Source: Streptomyces roseus
GTDB taxonomy: Bacteria > Actinomycetota > Actinomycetes > Streptomycetales > Streptomycetaceae
Direction: 5' to 3'
Length of the DNA stretch: 64,000 nt
NCBI RefSeq assembly: GCF_001044425.1
Contig: NZ_LFML01000012.1
Span: forward strand, 1-64,000
In this document: positions 44,088 through 53,981 of the stretch, piece after piece
How positions within the stretch are numbered: the stretch's first letter is position 1
How the letters are laid out: each line of letters starts with the position of its first letter
Translations under genes and position numbers: made by a program
The notes under the pieces: model-generated
The model's input: the letters and a program-made list of their open reading frames with translations, nothing else
Told to the model about the DNA's origin: nothing
Database searches by the model: none

Positions 44088-44398
44088 CCCCCGACGACCG
44101 CGGTTTCCGTCGCGAAATGGCCTCTGCCTACCGCTCCGGCTGGCAGTTCATCGACCTCGCCACCGCCATCCCCCACATAGGCGACTCGCTGATGGTCACC
44201 CTGTTCGGACAGCCCATCGTCATCACGCGCGAGGAGGACGAGGACGTCCGGGCGTACCGATGCCTGCGCCGCCCCCGCGGCGCGACGCAGCCCGTCCGCT
44301 GCGAGGTGCGCTACGGAATGGTCTTCGTCAACCTTGATCAGCGCGACCACCAGCTTTTCGAACCCGACATCACCACCGCCACCCCCCGCAGTGCCTGA
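44084..44398 (+). CDS. Rieske-oxygenase-like relic lacking cluster ligands
   Basis: 104 aa, coupled by ATGA to the DSGWR-peptide gene. GFRREMASAYRSGWQFIDLA, PHIGDSLMVTLFGQPIVITREEDEDVRAYRCLRRPRGA follows the N-terminal pattern of Rieske ring-hydroxylating oxygenases (W...G.....G.P.VV.R....VRA..N.CRHRGA), and VRCEVRYGMVFVNLDQ matches their closing strand. The Cys and His of the first CxH cluster motif are replaced (RRPRGA for CRHRGA), the second motif and the whole catalytic domain are absent. It cannot bind a 2Fe-2S cluster in the standard way. Possibly a partner of the peptide or a small-molecule binder (inference). Confidence 0.65.
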   Translation: MTPDDRGFRREMASAYRSGWQFIDLATAIPHIGDSLMVTLFGQPIVITREEDEDVRAYRCLRRPRGATQPVRCEVRYGMVFVNLDQRDHQLFEPDITTATPRSA

Positions 44399-44442
44399 AG
44401 CGATTCCCCCGTCGTTGCAGATCGCTCCAGGTGCTTCCCCCA

Positions 44443-44486
44443 CACAACGGCGCCATCGTGGACCTGACCACGATGGCGCCGTTGTG
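44443..44486 (+). terminator. Hairpin terminator after peptide/Rieske-relic operon
   Basis: Perfect 19-bp arms 44443-44461 and 44468-44486 with loop ACCTGA. Confidence 0.88.
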
Positions 44487-44613
44487 ATGTCCGCGTCCAG
44501 TGCTTGAACCGGACAAAGGTGAAAGCTGAACCGTTCCGCCGGTTCGCGCCCGGCCTCGCCGGTGCGAGCCCGGGCCTACCCGGTTCGAGCCCGCGCCTTG
44601 AGGGCCGTCCCGT

Positions 44614-45027
44614 TCAGGCCCGGCCCATCGCCCGGTCCACGGTGATCTCCAGGACGACCCGGTCCGGGTTGGGCGAGGGCGTCCGCCCGTACCGCTCCGC
44701 GTAGCGCGCCACCGCCTCGGCGACCGAGGCCTCGTCCGTACGGATCACCGCCTGCCCCTCCAGGGTGGCCCAGCGGCGCCCCGCCATCTGGCACACCGCG
44801 ACCCGGGCCGGCCCCGTCGGCGACCCCTGCGCCGCGAGCACGTTGCGGATCTTCTTGCTGTTCTTGTTGCTGATCACCCGGGCCAGGCCGGCCTCCGGAT
44901 CGTACGTGACGCCCACCGGCACCACGTGCGGGGTCCCGTCGGGGCGCGGGGTGGTCAGCGTGCAGACGTGCCGCTCCCGCCAGAAGGCGAGGTACTCGGG
45001 CGTCGGGTTGAGTACGTCAAGAGCCAT
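44614..45027 (-). CDS. PPOX-class (F420/FMN) oxidoreductase
   Basis: 137 aa, starting [20 protein letters not shown] at ATG 45027 (weak RBS). Split-barrel flavin/F420 fold: [37 protein letters not shown] (phosphate-binding Lys/Arg), [26 protein letters not shown]. Belongs to the pyridoxamine-phosphate-oxidase-like group that in actinobacteria mostly uses F420H2. Substrate unknown. Divergent from clpB. Confidence 0.87.
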   Translation of the reverse strand: MALDVLNPTPEYLAFWRERHVCTLTTPRPDGTPHVVPVGVTYDPEAGLARVISNKNSKKIRNVLAAQGSPTGPARVAVCQMAGRRWATLEGQAVIRTDEASVAEAVARYAERYGRTPSPNPDRVVLEITVDRAMGRA

Positions 45028-45076
45028 GGCCTGAGGGTACGGGAGGGCACGGAGGGAGGAGGGCGCCGGCTTTGCC

Positions 45077-45097
45077 CTTGAGTGGAATAGACTCAAC
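45077..45097 (+). promoter_or_regulatory. HspR operator (HAIR) upstream of clpB
   Basis: CTTGAGT-GGAATAG-ACTCAAC, 13/14 to the HAIR consensus, 73 bp before the clpB start. Confidence 0.88.
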
Positions 45098-45169
45098 TTT
45101 GCGGACGCTGCCATACTCATAGAGCGGGACCACCCCTGTGTCCGACCTGTCTGAGAGGAGAAGTCGCAC

Positions 45170-47770
45170 GTGGATGCCGAGCTGACCAACAAGAGCCGGG
45201 ACGCCCTGAACGCGGCCACCAGCCGCGCCGTGAAGGACGGCCACGCGGACCTCACCCCGGCGCACCTGCTGCTGGCGCTGCTGGCCGGCGAGGAGAACGA
45301 GAACATCACCGACCTCCTCGCGGCCACCGAGGCCGACCAGGCGGCGGTCCGCGACGGCGCCGAGCGGCTGCTGGCCGCCCTGCCCAGCGTCACGGGCTCC
45401 ACGGTCGCGCCCCCGCAGCCCACCCGCGAGCTGCTCGCCGTACTCGCCGAGGCCGACCGGGAGGCCGGCAAGCTCGGCGACGAGTACCTCTCCACCGAAC
45501 ACCTCCTCATCGCGATCGCCGCCAAGGGCGGCGCCGCCGGTGAGGTCCTTTCCACCCAGGGCGCGACGGCGAAGAAGCTGCTGGAGGCCTTCGAGAACGC
45601 ACGAGGAGGACGGCGGGTGACCACCCCCGACCCCGAGGGCCAGTACAAGGCCCTCGAAAAGTTCGGCACGGACTTCACGGCGGCGGCCCGCGAGGGCAAG
45701 CTCGACCCGGTCATCGGCCGCGACCAGGAGATCCGGCGCGTCGTCCAGGTCCTGTCGCGCCGTACGAAGAACAACCCGGTGCTGATCGGCGAGCCCGGCG
45801 TCGGCAAGACGGCCGTCGTCGAGGGACTCGCGCAGCGCATCGTCAAGGGCGACGTCCCCGAGTCCCTGAAGAACAAGCGGCTGGTCTCCCTGGACCTGGG
45901 CGCGATGGTCGCGGGAGCCAAGTACCGCGGCGAGTTCGAGGAGCGCCTGAAGACGGTCCTCGCGGAGATCAAGTCCAGCGACGGCCAGATCATCACCTTC
46001 ATCGACGAGCTGCACACCGTCGTCGGCGCGGGCGCGGGCGGGGACTCCGCGATGGACGCGGGCAACATGCTCAAGCCCATGCTGGCCCGCGGCGAGCTGC
46101 GCATGGTCGGCGCGACCACGCTCGACGAGTACCGCGAGCGCATCGAGAAGGACCCGGCGCTGGAGCGGCGCTTCCAGCAGGTGCTGGTCGCCGAGCCGTC
46201 CGTCGAGGACACCATCGCGATCCTGCGCGGCCTCAAGGGCCGCTACGAGGCCCACCACAAGGTGGTCATCAACGACAGCGCGCTGGTGGCCGCGGCCACC
46301 CTCTCCGACCGCTACATCACCTCCCGCTTCCTGCCCGACAAGGCCATCGACCTCGTCGACGAGGCCGCGTCCCGACTGCGCATGGAGATCGACTCCTCGC
46401 CGCTGGAGATCGACGAGCTGCAGCGCTCGGTCGACCGTCTGCGCATGGAGGAGCTGGCCCTGAGGAACGAGTCCGACCCGGCCTCGATCGAGCGCCTGGA
46501 GAAGATCCGCAAGGACCTCGCCGACAAGGAGGAGGACCTGCGCGGCCTGACCGCCCGCTGGGAGAAGGAGAAGCAGTCCCTCAACCGCGTCGGTGAGCTC
46601 AAGGAGCGTCTGGACGACCTGCGCGGGCAGGCGGAGCGCGCCCAGCGCGACGGGGACTTCGACACCGCCTCCAAGCTGCTCTACGGGGAGATCCCGACCC
46701 TGGAGCGCGAGCTGGCGGAGGCCACCGAGGAGGAGGAAGAGGCCTCCAAGACGGGCGCCGCCAAGAACACCATGGTCAAGGACGAGGTCGGCCCCGACGA
46801 CATCGCGGACGTGGTGGGCGCCTGGACCGGCATCCCGGCCGGCCGGCTCCTCGAAGGCGAGACGCAGAAGCTGCTCCGCATGGAGGACGAGCTGGGCCGC
46901 CGCCTGATCGGCCAGAGCGAGGCCGTACGGGCCGTCTCGGACGCCGTACGGCGCACCCGGGCCGGGATCGCGGACCCGGACCGCCCCACCGGCTCGTTCC
47001 TCTTCCTGGGCCCGACGGGCGTGGGCAAGACGGAGCTCGCCAAGGCTCTCGCGGACTTCCTCTTCGACGACGAGCGGGCCATGGTCCGCATCGACATGTC
47101 GGAGTACGGCGAGAAGCACTCCGTGGCCCGCCTGGTCGGCGCCCCTCCCGGCTACGTGGGCTACGAGGAGGGCGGCCAGCTGACCGAGGCCGTCCGCCGC
47201 CGCCCGTACTCCGTGGTGCTCCTGGACGAGGTCGAGAAGGCCCATCCCGAGGTCTTCGACATCCTGCTCCAGGTCCTGGACGACGGACGCCTCACGGACG
47301 GCCAGGGCCGCACCGTGGACTTCCGCAACACGATCCTGATCCTCACCTCGAACCTGGGCAGCCAGTTCCTGATGGACCCGGCGGCGTCGGCGCAGGAGAA
47401 GAAGGACCGGGTCCTGGAGGTGGTCCGGGCGAGTTTCAAGCCGGAGTTCCTCAACCGCCTGGACGACCTGGTGGTCTTCTCCGCGCTGAGCGCGCCGGAG
47501 CTGGCGCGGATCGCCGAGCTCCAGATCGGCGGCCTCGCCAGGCGTCTGGCGCAGCGCCGCCTGACCCTGGACGTCACCCCCGCGGCCCTGGCCTGGCTGG
47601 CGGACAAGGGCAACGACCCGGCGTACGGCGCCCGGCCACTGCGCCGCCTGATCCAGACGGCGATCGGCGACCGCCTGGCCAAGGAGATCCTCGCGGGCGA
47701 GGTGCGCGACGGCGACACCGTCCGGGTGGACGTGGCGGGCGAGGACCTGATCGTCGGCAAGGCCCTGTAG
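45170..47770 (+). CDS. clpB: ATP-dependent disaggregase ClpB
   Basis: 866 aa from a GTG with GAGAGGAGAA upstream. N-domain (1-145), AAA1 with Walker A GEPGVGKT (about 207), coiled-coil M domain (about 395-520: [20 protein letters not shown]), AAA2 with Walker A GPTGVGKT (about 614) and Walker [16 protein letters not shown]-terminal D2 small domain. Rescues aggregated proteins with DnaK/DnaJ. Controlled by HspR through the HAIR at 45077-45097, so it is co-regulated with the dnaK operon in this window. Confidence 0.98.
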   Translation: MDAELTNKSRDALNAATSRAVKDGHADLTPAHLLLALLAGEENENITDLLAATEADQAAVRDGAERLLAALPSVTGSTVAPPQPTRELLAVLAEADREAGKLGDEYLSTEHLLIAIAAKGGAAGEVLSTQGATAKKLLEAFENARGGRRVTTPDPEGQYKALEKFGTDFTAAAREGKLDPVIGRDQEIRRVVQVLSRRTKNNPVLIGEPGVGKTAVVEGLAQRIVKGDVPESLKNKRLVSLDLGAMVAGAKYRGEFEERLKTVLAEIKSSDGQIITFIDELHTVVGAGAGGDSAMDAGNMLKPMLARGELRMVGATTLDEYRERIEKDPALERRFQQVLVAEPSVEDTIAILRGLKGRYEAHHKVVINDSALVAAATLSDRYITSRFLPDKAIDLVDEAASRLRMEIDSSPLEIDELQRSVDRLRMEELALRNESDPASIERLEKIRKDLADKEEDLRGLTARWEKEKQSLNRVGELKERLDDLRGQAERAQRDGDFDTASKLLYGEIPTLERELAEATEEEEEASKTGAAKNTMVKDEVGPDDIADVVGAWTGIPAGRLLEGETQKLLRMEDELGRRLIGQSEAVRAVSDAVRRTRAGIADPDRPTGSFLFLGPTGVGKTELAKALADFLFDDERAMVRIDMSEYGEKHSVARLVGAPPGYVGYEEGGQLTEAVRRRPYSVVLLDEVEKAHPEVFDILLQVLDDGRLTDGQGRTVDFRNTILILTSNLGSQFLMDPAASAQEKKDRVLEVVRASFKPEFLNRLDDLVVFSALSAPELARIAELQIGGLARRLAQRRLTLDVTPAALAWLADKGNDPAYGARPLRRLIQTAIGDRLAKEILAGEVRDGDTVRVDVAGEDLIVGKAL

Positions 47771-47896
47771 CCGGGGTCCGGGCACCCTTATCGGCGGCTT
47801 ACTCCTGTCCGCCCTGCGCGGATCGCACGTGCGGGGGTGGACAGGAGGTGGGAGCCATGGGGGAGGATGACAACATCCGCACGAAGGGAAATCACG

Positions 47897-48442
47897 GTGA
47901 GCATCGACCCGGCCTCGATTCCGAACTTCGGAGGGCAGCAGCCCGATCCGCAGGCCACAGGACCGGCGGGCCCCGTCGTCCCCGACCAGGATCTGGTCAA
48001 GCAGCTGCTGGAGCAGATGGAGCTCAAGTACGTCGTCGACGACGAGGGTGACCTCGCGGCGCCGTGGGAAGAGTTCCGGACGTACTTCATGTTCCGCGGC
48101 GAGGAGGAGCAGCAGGTCTTCTCGGTGCGGACCTTCTACGACCGCCCGCACGCGATCGAGGACAAGCCCGCGCTCCTCGAGTCGATCGACGACTGGAACC
48201 GCCGCACCCTGTGGCCGAAGGTCTACAGCCACACGCACGACGACGGCTCCGTCCGCCTGATCGGCGAGGCGCAGATGCTGATCGGCACCGGCGTCAGCCT
48301 GGAGCACTTCGTCTCGTCCACGGTCAGCTGGGTCCGGGCCTCCATCGAGTTCGACAAGTGGCTCGTGGAGCAGCTCGGCCTGGAGAAGGAGATCGACTCC
48401 ACCGACGGCGACGGTGGCGACAAGGACGGCGACGACGACTAG
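47897..48442 (+). CDS. YbjN-domain protein
   Basis: 181 aa from GTG 47897 (GAAGGGAAA upstream); an ATG 60 nt earlier is possible. YbjN fold: LVKQLLEQMELKYVVDDEGDLAAPWEEFRTYFMFRGEEEQQVFSVRTFYDR, then ALLESIDDWNRRTLWPKVYSHTHDDGSVRLIGEAQMLI and VSLEHFVSSTVSWVRASIEFDKWL. Very acidic disordered tail (DSTDGDGGDKDGDDD). YbjN-like proteins are linked to type III chaperone-like folds and stress in enterobacteria; the role here is unknown. It follows clpB by 126 bp. Confidence 0.88.
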   Translation: MSIDPASIPNFGGQQPDPQATGPAGPVVPDQDLVKQLLEQMELKYVVDDEGDLAAPWEEFRTYFMFRGEEEQQVFSVRTFYDRPHAIEDKPALLESIDDWNRRTLWPKVYSHTHDDGSVRLIGEAQMLIGTGVSLEHFVSSTVSWVRASIEFDKWLVEQLGLEKEIDSTDGDGGDKDGDDD

Positions 48443-48452
48443 TCGCCCCCGG

Positions 48453-49601
48453 TCACAGCGGTACGCGGGCGACCAGCAACAGGTACAGCCCGTATCCGTA
48501 CGAGAGCCCGGCCAGCCCCGCGGTCACCATGACCGCGGTGCGCGGCCGGGCTCGCGCCATCGCGGCCGCGACCGGCAGCAGCAGCGGGAACGCGGGCACC
48601 AGGAAGCGCGGCTTCGACTCGAAGTAGCCGGCCCCGCCGTAGGTGATCAGCAGCAGGACGGCGGTGTACACGAGCAGCGCCGCCGGCATCCGGTCCAGCA
48701 GCAGGAGCACCGCCAGGAGCCCGGCGGCGGCCAGGACGGCCACGGTCACGACGGTGGCGACCGGTACGTGGCCGCCGGTCAGCACCCGCCAGATGCTGTC
48801 CGTCGTGTACGTGCCGAAGTCGAAGCGGGAGCCCCAGCGCCGCTGCACGGTGAAGTACCCGGCCGGCTCCCCGGTGCGCACCCCGACGGCGAGGACGTAC
48901 GCGGCCCAGCCCGCCGGGGCCAGCAGCGCGGCCGCCCACACCTCGGGCGCGCGGGACCTGCGCACGAGCAGGGCGTGCAGGGCGACGGCTGACACGGCGG
49001 CGGCGACGGCGATGCCGGTCGGCCGGGTCAGCCCGGCGAGTATCGCCAGGCCCGCGGCCCACAGCCAGCGCCGGCGCAGTACGGCGTACAGGGCCCAGGC
49101 CCCCAGCGCGGCCAGCAGCGGCTCGGTGTAGGCGAGGGTCAGCACCACGGCGTGCGGGGTCGCGGCCCACAGCGCCACCAGCAGCACCCCGGCGCGCCGC
49201 CCGAGCACCAGCTCCCCTACCCGGTACACGCCGACGGCGGCCACCATGGCGGCGGTCCACGCCACCAGCAGCCCGGCCCACGGGGTGCCACCGGCCATCC
49301 GCACGAGCAGCGGGTACAGCGGGAAGAAGGCGTAGTCGCTCTGGACGAGCCCGGTCGCCGCCCACATCTGCGTGCGGCCGTAGCCGTGCACGGCGAGGCC
49401 GAGGTACCAGACGGAGTCCCAGGAGTAGCCGAGCACCCGCAGGGGGCTCCGCCCGGCCCACCACGCCCCGGCGGCGAGCACCACCGCCCCGCCGGCCCGG
49501 ACGGCGGCGAAGACGCCGAACGCGACGAGGGCGGCGGGCACCCTGCCGGTCCGGAGCGCCTGCGGCCGCACGGAAACCGACACACTGCCCGTCGCCGCCA
49601 T
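48453..49601 (-). CDS. Polytopic mannosyltransferase-like (PIG-V/GT) membrane protein
   Basis: 382 aa, about ten TM helices. Conserved features: YSWDSVWYLGLAVHGYG (WD, luminal loop), SDYAFFPLYPLLVR, ATPHAVVLTLAYTEPLLAALGAWAL, and GLTRPTGIAVAAA, all typical of the PIG-V/mannosyltransferase group that uses polyprenyl-phosphate sugars outside the membrane. Acceptor unknown. Convergent with the YbjN gene (10 bp between stops). Confidence 0.85.
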   Translation of the reverse strand: MAATGSVSVSVRPQALRTGRVPAALVAFGVFAAVRAGGAVVLAAGAWWAGRSPLRVLGYSWDSVWYLGLAVHGYGRTQMWAATGLVQSDYAFFPLYPLLVRMAGGTPWAGLLVAWTAAMVAAVGVYRVGELVLGRRAGVLLVALWAATPHAVVLTLAYTEPLLAALGAWALYAVLRRRWLWAAGLAILAGLTRPTGIAVAAAVSAVALHALLVRRSRAPEVWAAALLAPAGWAAYVLAVGVRTGEPAGYFTVQRRWGSRFDFGTYTTDSIWRVLTGGHVPVATVVTVAVLAAAGLLAVLLLLDRMPAALLVYTAVLLLITYGGAGYFESKPRFLVPAFPLLLPVAAAMARARPRTAVMVTAGLAGLSYGYGLYLLLVARVPL

Positions 49602-49780
49602 GAACCCCGTCACTCCCTCGCTGCCGCGTGGACATCCGACGCCCGTCCGCACGAGGAGGGCCTCGGGCACCCTAAGGCGCCCAGGGCGCCGGAGGGTGTG
49701 AATCCGCCCGGAACCTCCGGTGAACTCGCGGCCGTGCGCGGGCGCGGGGGCCCGGCCGCGGGCGGGTGGGCGTGCCGGTC

Positions 49781-50962
49781 TCAGAGCCGGCGCAGCCGCG
49801 CGACGGCCTCTTCGAGGACCTCGGTCTTCTTGCAGAAGGCCCAGCGGACCTGGGTGGCGCCCGCGGCCCGGTCGTCGTAGAAGACCTGGTTCGGGATGGC
49901 GACGACCCCGCAGCGCTCGGGGAGGGCGCGGCAGAAGGCGAGCCCGTCCTTCTCGCCGAGCGGGGTGATGTCCGTGGTGATGAAGTACGTGCCCTGCGGG
50001 CGGAAGACCTCGAAGCCGGCCGCCGCGAGGCCGTCGGCGAGGATGTCGCGCTTGGCCGCGAGGTCGGCGCGGAAGCCCTCGTAGTAGCCGTCGGGCAGCC
50101 GCAGGGCCTGTGCGACGGCGTACTGGAAGGGGCCCGAGGAGACGTACGTCAGGAACTGCTTCGCGGAGCGGACCGCCGAGACGAGCTCGGGCGGGGCGGT
50201 GATCCAGCCGACCTTCCAGCCCGTGAACGAGAACGTCTTCCCGCTGCTGGAGATGGTCACCGTGCGCTCGCGCATGCCGGGCAGGGAGGCCAGCGGGAGG
50301 TGCGCGCCCTCGAAGACGAGGTGTTCGTAGACCTCGTCGGTGACGACGAGCAGGTCGCGCTCGACCGCCAGTTCCGCGACGGCCGCCAGCTCGGCCCGGG
50401 TCAGGACCGTGCCCGTCGGGTTGTGCGGGGTGTTCAGCAGGAGGAGGCGCGTGCGCGGGGTGACCGCGGCGCGCAGCTCGTCGAGGTCGAGGGTGAACGC
50501 GCCGGCGTGCGGGCGCAGGGTGACCGGGACGCGGGTGGCGCCGGCCATCGCGATGCAGGCCGCGTACGAGTCGTAGTACGGCTCCAGGGCGATGACCTCG
50601 TCGCCCGGTTCGAGCAGGGCGAGGAGGGTGGCGGCGATGGCCTCCGTCGCGCCCGCGGTGACGAGGACCTCCGTGTCCGGGTCGTACGGGAGCCCGTAGA
50701 ACCGCTGCTGGTGCCCGGCGATGGCGGTGCGCAGCTCCGGGACGCCCGGGCCCGGGGGGTACTGGTTGCCCAGGCCCGCGAGAACGGCGCGGGAGGCGGC
50801 TTCGGCGATCTCGGCGGGGCCGTCCGTGTCGGGGAAGCCCTGGCCGAGGTTGATCGACCCGGTGCGGGTGGCCAGGGCGGACATCTCCGCGAAGATCGTC
50901 GTGCCGAAGGGGGCCAGGCGGCGGTTCAGGAGGGGGCGGCTGCCGCCCACGCGTGCGCTCAT
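49781..50962 (-). CDS. Class I/II PLP-dependent aminotransferase
   Basis: 393 aa from ATG 50962; ATG 50971 adds three residues. Fold type I landmarks: INLGQGFPDTDGP, NQYPPGPGVPELR, TAGATEAIAATLLAL, NTPHNPTGTVL, VTDEVYEHLVFEGA, SSSGKTFSFTGWKVGW (PLP Lys), and VRWAFCKK. Closest to the kynurenine/methionine/DapC-type branch. With kynA and kynU only 8 kb away a kynurenine link is possible, but succinyl-DAP aminotransferase is also possible. Confidence 0.92.
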   Translation of the reverse strand: MSARVGGSRPLLNRRLAPFGTTIFAEMSALATRTGSINLGQGFPDTDGPAEIAEAASRAVLAGLGNQYPPGPGVPELRTAIAGHQQRFYGLPYDPDTEVLVTAGATEAIAATLLALLEPGDEVIALEPYYDSYAACIAMAGATRVPVTLRPHAGAFTLDLDELRAAVTPRTRLLLLNTPHNPTGTVLTRAELAAVAELAVERDLLVVTDEVYEHLVFEGAHLPLASLPGMRERTVTISSSGKTFSFTGWKVGWITAPPELVSAVRSAKQFLTYVSSGPFQYAVAQALRLPDGYYEGFRADLAAKRDILADGLAAAGFEVFRPQGTYFITTDITPLGEKDGLAFCRALPERCGVVAIPNQVFYDDRAAGATQVRWAFCKKTEVLEEAVARLRRL

Positions 50963-51037
50963 GGGCGCCATCCTGGGGGGAACCTCTGGACTTGCTCAAG
51001 TGTGCTTTGGCGCGGGTGGCCCGAGGGCATCTCCCCC

Positions 51038-51079
51038 TCACACCCGGGGAACCGGGCGTCACACCCGGGGAACCGGGCG
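51038..51079. repeat. Perfect 21-bp tandem duplication
   Basis: TCACACCCGGGGAACCGGGCG at 51038-51058 and 51059-51079, ending 19 bp before the start of the Cys/Gly/Ser-rich gene. Confidence 0.85.
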
Positions 51080-51098
51080 ATGAACGGGGGTTCGGCTC

Positions 51099-51368
51099 AT
51101 GTCTGTCATCGGTTGGGGTTTCGCCGCGCTGGTCGTGGTGCTGTTCGTGGTCCTGGTCCGCAAGGTGGTCCGCGCGTGGACCGGTGCCGATTCGGGATCC
51201 GGCTGGGGGTCCGGTTCGGGTTCCGGTTCGGGTTCCGGCTCCTCGTGGTGGGCAGGCGGGGGCGACTCCTCCGGGGGGTGCGGGGGCAGCGGTTCCTCCT
51301 GCGGTTCCTCCTCGTCCTGCGGCGGATCCTCGTCCTCGTGCGGCGGCGGAGGCTGCGGTTCCAGCTGA
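51099..51368 (+). CDS. Single-TM protein with Gly/Ser/Cys-rich tail
   Basis: 89 aa. One TM helix at residues 4-22 (IGWGFAALVVVLFVVLVRK), basic stop-transfer, then a pure low-complexity tail: (SG)n, SSWWAGGG, and five Cys in CGGSGSSCGSSSSCGGSSSS followed by CGGGGC. The DNA of the tail is itself repetitive (GGTTCCGGTTC-type units). No known family; tails of this style occur in small membrane proteins of actinobacteria and may bind metal or be lipid- or disulfide-linked (speculative). The gene is flanked by a 21-bp tandem duplication and a hairpin (51385-51405). Confidence 0.65.
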   Translation: MSVIGWGFAALVVVLFVVLVRKVVRAWTGADSGSGWGSGSGSGSGSGSSWWAGGGDSSGGCGGSGSSCGSSSSCGGSSSSCGGGGCGSS

Positions 51369-51384
51369 CCCGGGGCGGCGGTCG

Positions 51385-51405
51385 TCAGGCGCGTGTGACG
51401 CCTGA
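51385..51405 (+). terminator. Weak hairpin terminator
   Basis: 7-bp arms TCAGGCG (51385-51391) and CGCCTGA (51399-51405), 17 bp after the stop. Confidence 0.4.
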
Positions 51406-51445
51406 GGTTGAACACGTGAACTGTGTAGCCCCCGGGGGGATGTAA

Positions 51446-51462
51446 ACCCAACCAAGTTGGGT
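51446..51462 (+). promoter_or_regulatory. Palindrome upstream of the DUF2617 gene
   Basis: ACCCAAC-CAA-GTTGGGT: perfect 7-bp arms in an AT-rich patch, about 165 bp before the DUF2617 start. Either an operator or a small hairpin; the regulator is unknown. Confidence 0.4.
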
Positions 51463-51625
51463 AAAAACGCTGTGAGTGCCGTGCCTTTCATGATTCCCTC
51501 GGTTGAGTAGACCAGTCCTCGGACCTCCCTGGACTTCCTGTGGACCCGTGCCGGCGTCCCCCCACCCGTTGACTACCGCTGGCGGGCCCCGGCCCCTCTC
51601 CCTCGCGCGTTTGCGGAGCCGACTC

Positions 51626-52168
51626 ATGCTCACGACCCTCCAGACCACCTACACCGATACGCGTGCCGCCGATCTCGCCTGGGCCCTGGGTCGGGACCGG
51701 CTGCCCGCGCTGGCTGTGCTGAACCTCGAACTGGCGGGCGCGAAGTTGGAGTTGCGCCTCCTGGGCGCCTCGCACCAGGTGCTCCTGGAGGAGGGCGGGG
51801 TGCTCTGTTCGGAGACGGTCGCCTGCATGCCCGGCAGCCGTACGCCGCTGCCGCTCGGGGTGGCCAAGCGCATGGGCGACTGGGAGTACGAGTTCGCCGC
51901 GCGGGTGGAGAACCTGTCGCAGGGCTCCTTCGCGGGACGGGCCCAGGAGCTGCTCGCGCTGGTCGCGGATCACCCGAACGGATTGGCCGGAACCTTTCCC
52001 GGCAGCCCGTACGCGTTCACCGCCATGCTCGCCCAGCGCCACGAGGGCCAGGTGCGCTGGCGGACCTGGCACGCGTACCCGCAGGAAGGCCAGTTGGTGG
52101 CCACTCGTACGAGGGTCGGCGTGCGCATCGGCGCACCGGCCGGCGCGTTGGAGTCCGCCGCACGGTAG
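51626..52168 (+). CDS. DUF2617 family protein
   Basis: 180 aa from ATG 51626 (CGGAG upstream). MLTTLQTTYTDTRAADLAWALGRDRLPAL, LEGAKL-type strand LELAGAKLELRLLGASHQVLLEEG, then FAARVENLSQGSFAGRAQELLALVADHPNGLAGTFPGSPYAFTAMLA and VRWRTWHAYPQEGQLVATRTRV cover the whole DUF2617 domain. Soluble, function unknown; in actinobacteria it usually sits just upstream of the membrane spermidine-synthase-like gene, as here (140 bp). Confidence 0.9.
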   Translation: MLTTLQTTYTDTRAADLAWALGRDRLPALAVLNLELAGAKLELRLLGASHQVLLEEGGVLCSETVACMPGSRTPLPLGVAKRMGDWEYEFAARVENLSQGSFAGRAQELLALVADHPNGLAGTFPGSPYAFTAMLAQRHEGQVRWRTWHAYPQEGQLVATRTRVGVRIGAPAGALESAAR

Positions 52169-52308
52169 TGCGGGGCCGGCCCCCGGCGTTGCGGGGCGCG
52201 GGCGCCGCGAGCATCCCCACACCGTTACGCCAACCGGATGGAACCGCGCGCCACTTGCACCCGTGTGGGTGACGGGGTGTAAGTGGGTGGTGACGTACGG
52301 TTCGCTGC

Positions 52309-53949
52309 ATGATCGACCGTTCCGTCCCGCGCCGGGTGCTCCGGGCTCCGGAGCCGCGGGGTGCGGCGACCTTCCCGGCCGCCCTGCCCGTACGGCCCCG
52401 GACCGGCCGGCTCCTCGTCCTGGCCACCGTGTTCGTCTGCGCCGCCTGCGGCCTCGTGTACGAGCTGGAGCTGCTCGCCCTGGGCTCCTACCTCATCGGC
52501 GACTCCGTCACGCAGGCGTCCGTCGTGCTGTCCGTCATGGTCTTCGCGATGGGCGTGGGCTCCCTGCTGGCCAAACGGCTGCGCAGACGGCCCGCCTTCG
52601 GGTTCGCCGCCATCGAGGCGGCCCTCGCCCTGCTGGGCGGGCTCTCCGCGATGGCCCTGTACGCCACCTTCGCCTGGCTCGGCGAGTCGAGGCCCGCGCT
52701 CGTGGCCTTCTCCTTCGCGATCGGGGTCCTCATCGGCGCCGAGATCCCGCTGCTGATGGTCCTCATCCAGCGCATCCGCAGACAGGACGCGGGCGGAGCG
52801 GTCGCCGACCTGTTCGCCGCCGACTACGTGGGCGCCCTCGTCGGTGGCCTGGCCTTTCCCTTCCTGCTGCTGCCGCTGCTGGGCCAGCTCACCGGCGCCT
52901 TGCTCACCGGCACCGTCAACGCGATCGTCGGCGCGGGCCTGGTCCTGTGGCTGTTCCGGCGCGATCTGAGCCGCCGCTCCCGCTGGCTGCTGATCACCGC
53001 GCACCTCACGGTGCTCGCCCTCCTCGCCTGCGCGACCGTCCTCGCCGACGACTTCGAACGGGTGGCCCGCCGCGCCGTCTACGGCGGCGAGGTCCGCGTC
53101 GCCCGGCAGACCGGCGTGCAGGAGCTCGTCCTGACCGGCCCCGCCACCGGCTCGCCGCGCTCCCTCGACCTGTTCCTGGACGGCAGGCTGCGGGTCAGCG
53201 GCTATGACGAGTACCGCTACCACGAGGCCCTCGTGCTCCCCGCGATGACCGGCCCGCACGCCCGGGTCCTGGTCCTCGGCGGGGGCGACGGGCTCGCCGC
53301 CCGCGAGGTGCTGCGCTACCGGGACGTCACCTCGGTGACCGTCGTCGAGCTCGACCCGGGCGTGGTCCGGCTCGCCCGCACCGACCCGATGCTGTCCGCG
53401 CTCAACGGCCGGGCGTACGAGGATCCGCGGCTCGGGGTCGTCACGCAGGACGCGTTCCACTGGCTGCGGGGGCAGGCCGCCCGGGAGCGGTACGACGTCA
53501 TCGTCTCCGACCTGCCCGACCCGGGCATCACCCCCAGCACGAAGCTGTACTCGCAGGAGTTCTACGGGCTCGCCGCGCGGGCCCTGCGGCCCGGCGGGCG
53601 CCTCGCCGTCCACGCGGGACCGCTCGTCACCCGCCCGCGCACGTACTGGACGGTCGAAGCCACCCTGCGCGCGGCCGGTCTGCGCACCGCGCCCTACAGC
53701 GCGGGCGGTCGCCTCTCCGGCTTCGCCGCCGGCCCCGACCGCACGCCCGGCAGCTCCGACGCGCCGCCGCAGGACTGGGGCTTCGTCCTGGCCGGCCGGG
53801 AGCGGGCCCCCGAGCTGCGTGTGGACCAGGACGCGCCGTGGCCGCGCTCGCTGTCCACGCAGTCCCTGCACGACGCCGCGCGCGACGCGGAGCGGACCCG
53901 GGTGGCGGGTCTGCCGCCGTCGACGCTGCCGCATCCGAGGTATTCGTGA
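52309..53949 (+). CDS. Membrane-fused polyamine aminopropyltransferase-like protein
   Basis: 546 aa. N-terminal ~250 residues: seven TM helices beginning [33 protein letters not shown]-terminal ~280 residues: spermidine-synthase fold with [15 protein letters not shown], the SAM/dcSAM loop [45 protein letters not shown] and [25 protein letters not shown]. Length and domains match the family. True substrate uncertain: membrane-fused members may not make spermidine. Paired with the DUF2617 gene upstream. Confidence 0.92.
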   Translation: MIDRSVPRRVLRAPEPRGAATFPAALPVRPRTGRLLVLATVFVCAACGLVYELELLALGSYLIGDSVTQASVVLSVMVFAMGVGSLLAKRLRRRPAFGFAAIEAALALLGGLSAMALYATFAWLGESRPALVAFSFAIGVLIGAEIPLLMVLIQRIRRQDAGGAVADLFAADYVGALVGGLAFPFLLLPLLGQLTGALLTGTVNAIVGAGLVLWLFRRDLSRRSRWLLITAHLTVLALLACATVLADDFERVARRAVYGGEVRVARQTGVQELVLTGPATGSPRSLDLFLDGRLRVSGYDEYRYHEALVLPAMTGPHARVLVLGGGDGLAAREVLRYRDVTSVTVVELDPGVVRLARTDPMLSALNGRAYEDPRLGVVTQDAFHWLRGQAARERYDVIVSDLPDPGITPSTKLYSQEFYGLAARALRPGGRLAVHAGPLVTRPRTYWTVEATLRAAGLRTAPYSAGGRLSGFAAGPDRTPGSSDAPPQDWGFVLAGRERAPELRVDQDAPWPRSLSTQSLHDAARDAERTRVAGLPPSTLPHPRYS

Positions 53950-53981
53950 GCCCCGGAGACCGAGGAGCCCCGGAGACCGAG
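53948..53981. repeat. Perfect 17-bp tandem repeat at the 3' end of the aminopropyltransferase gene
   Basis: GAGCCCCGGAGACCGAG twice (53948-53964, 53965-53981), followed by decaying variants (GAGCCACGGGGA, GAGCCCCGGGGG) to about 54070. Fills most of the 180-bp gap; no gene seen there. Confidence 0.8.

Noticed and set aside
51038..51079. Two 21-bp repeats as a CRISPR-like or att element
   Set aside because: Just two adjacent copies without spacer; best described as a simple tandem duplication.
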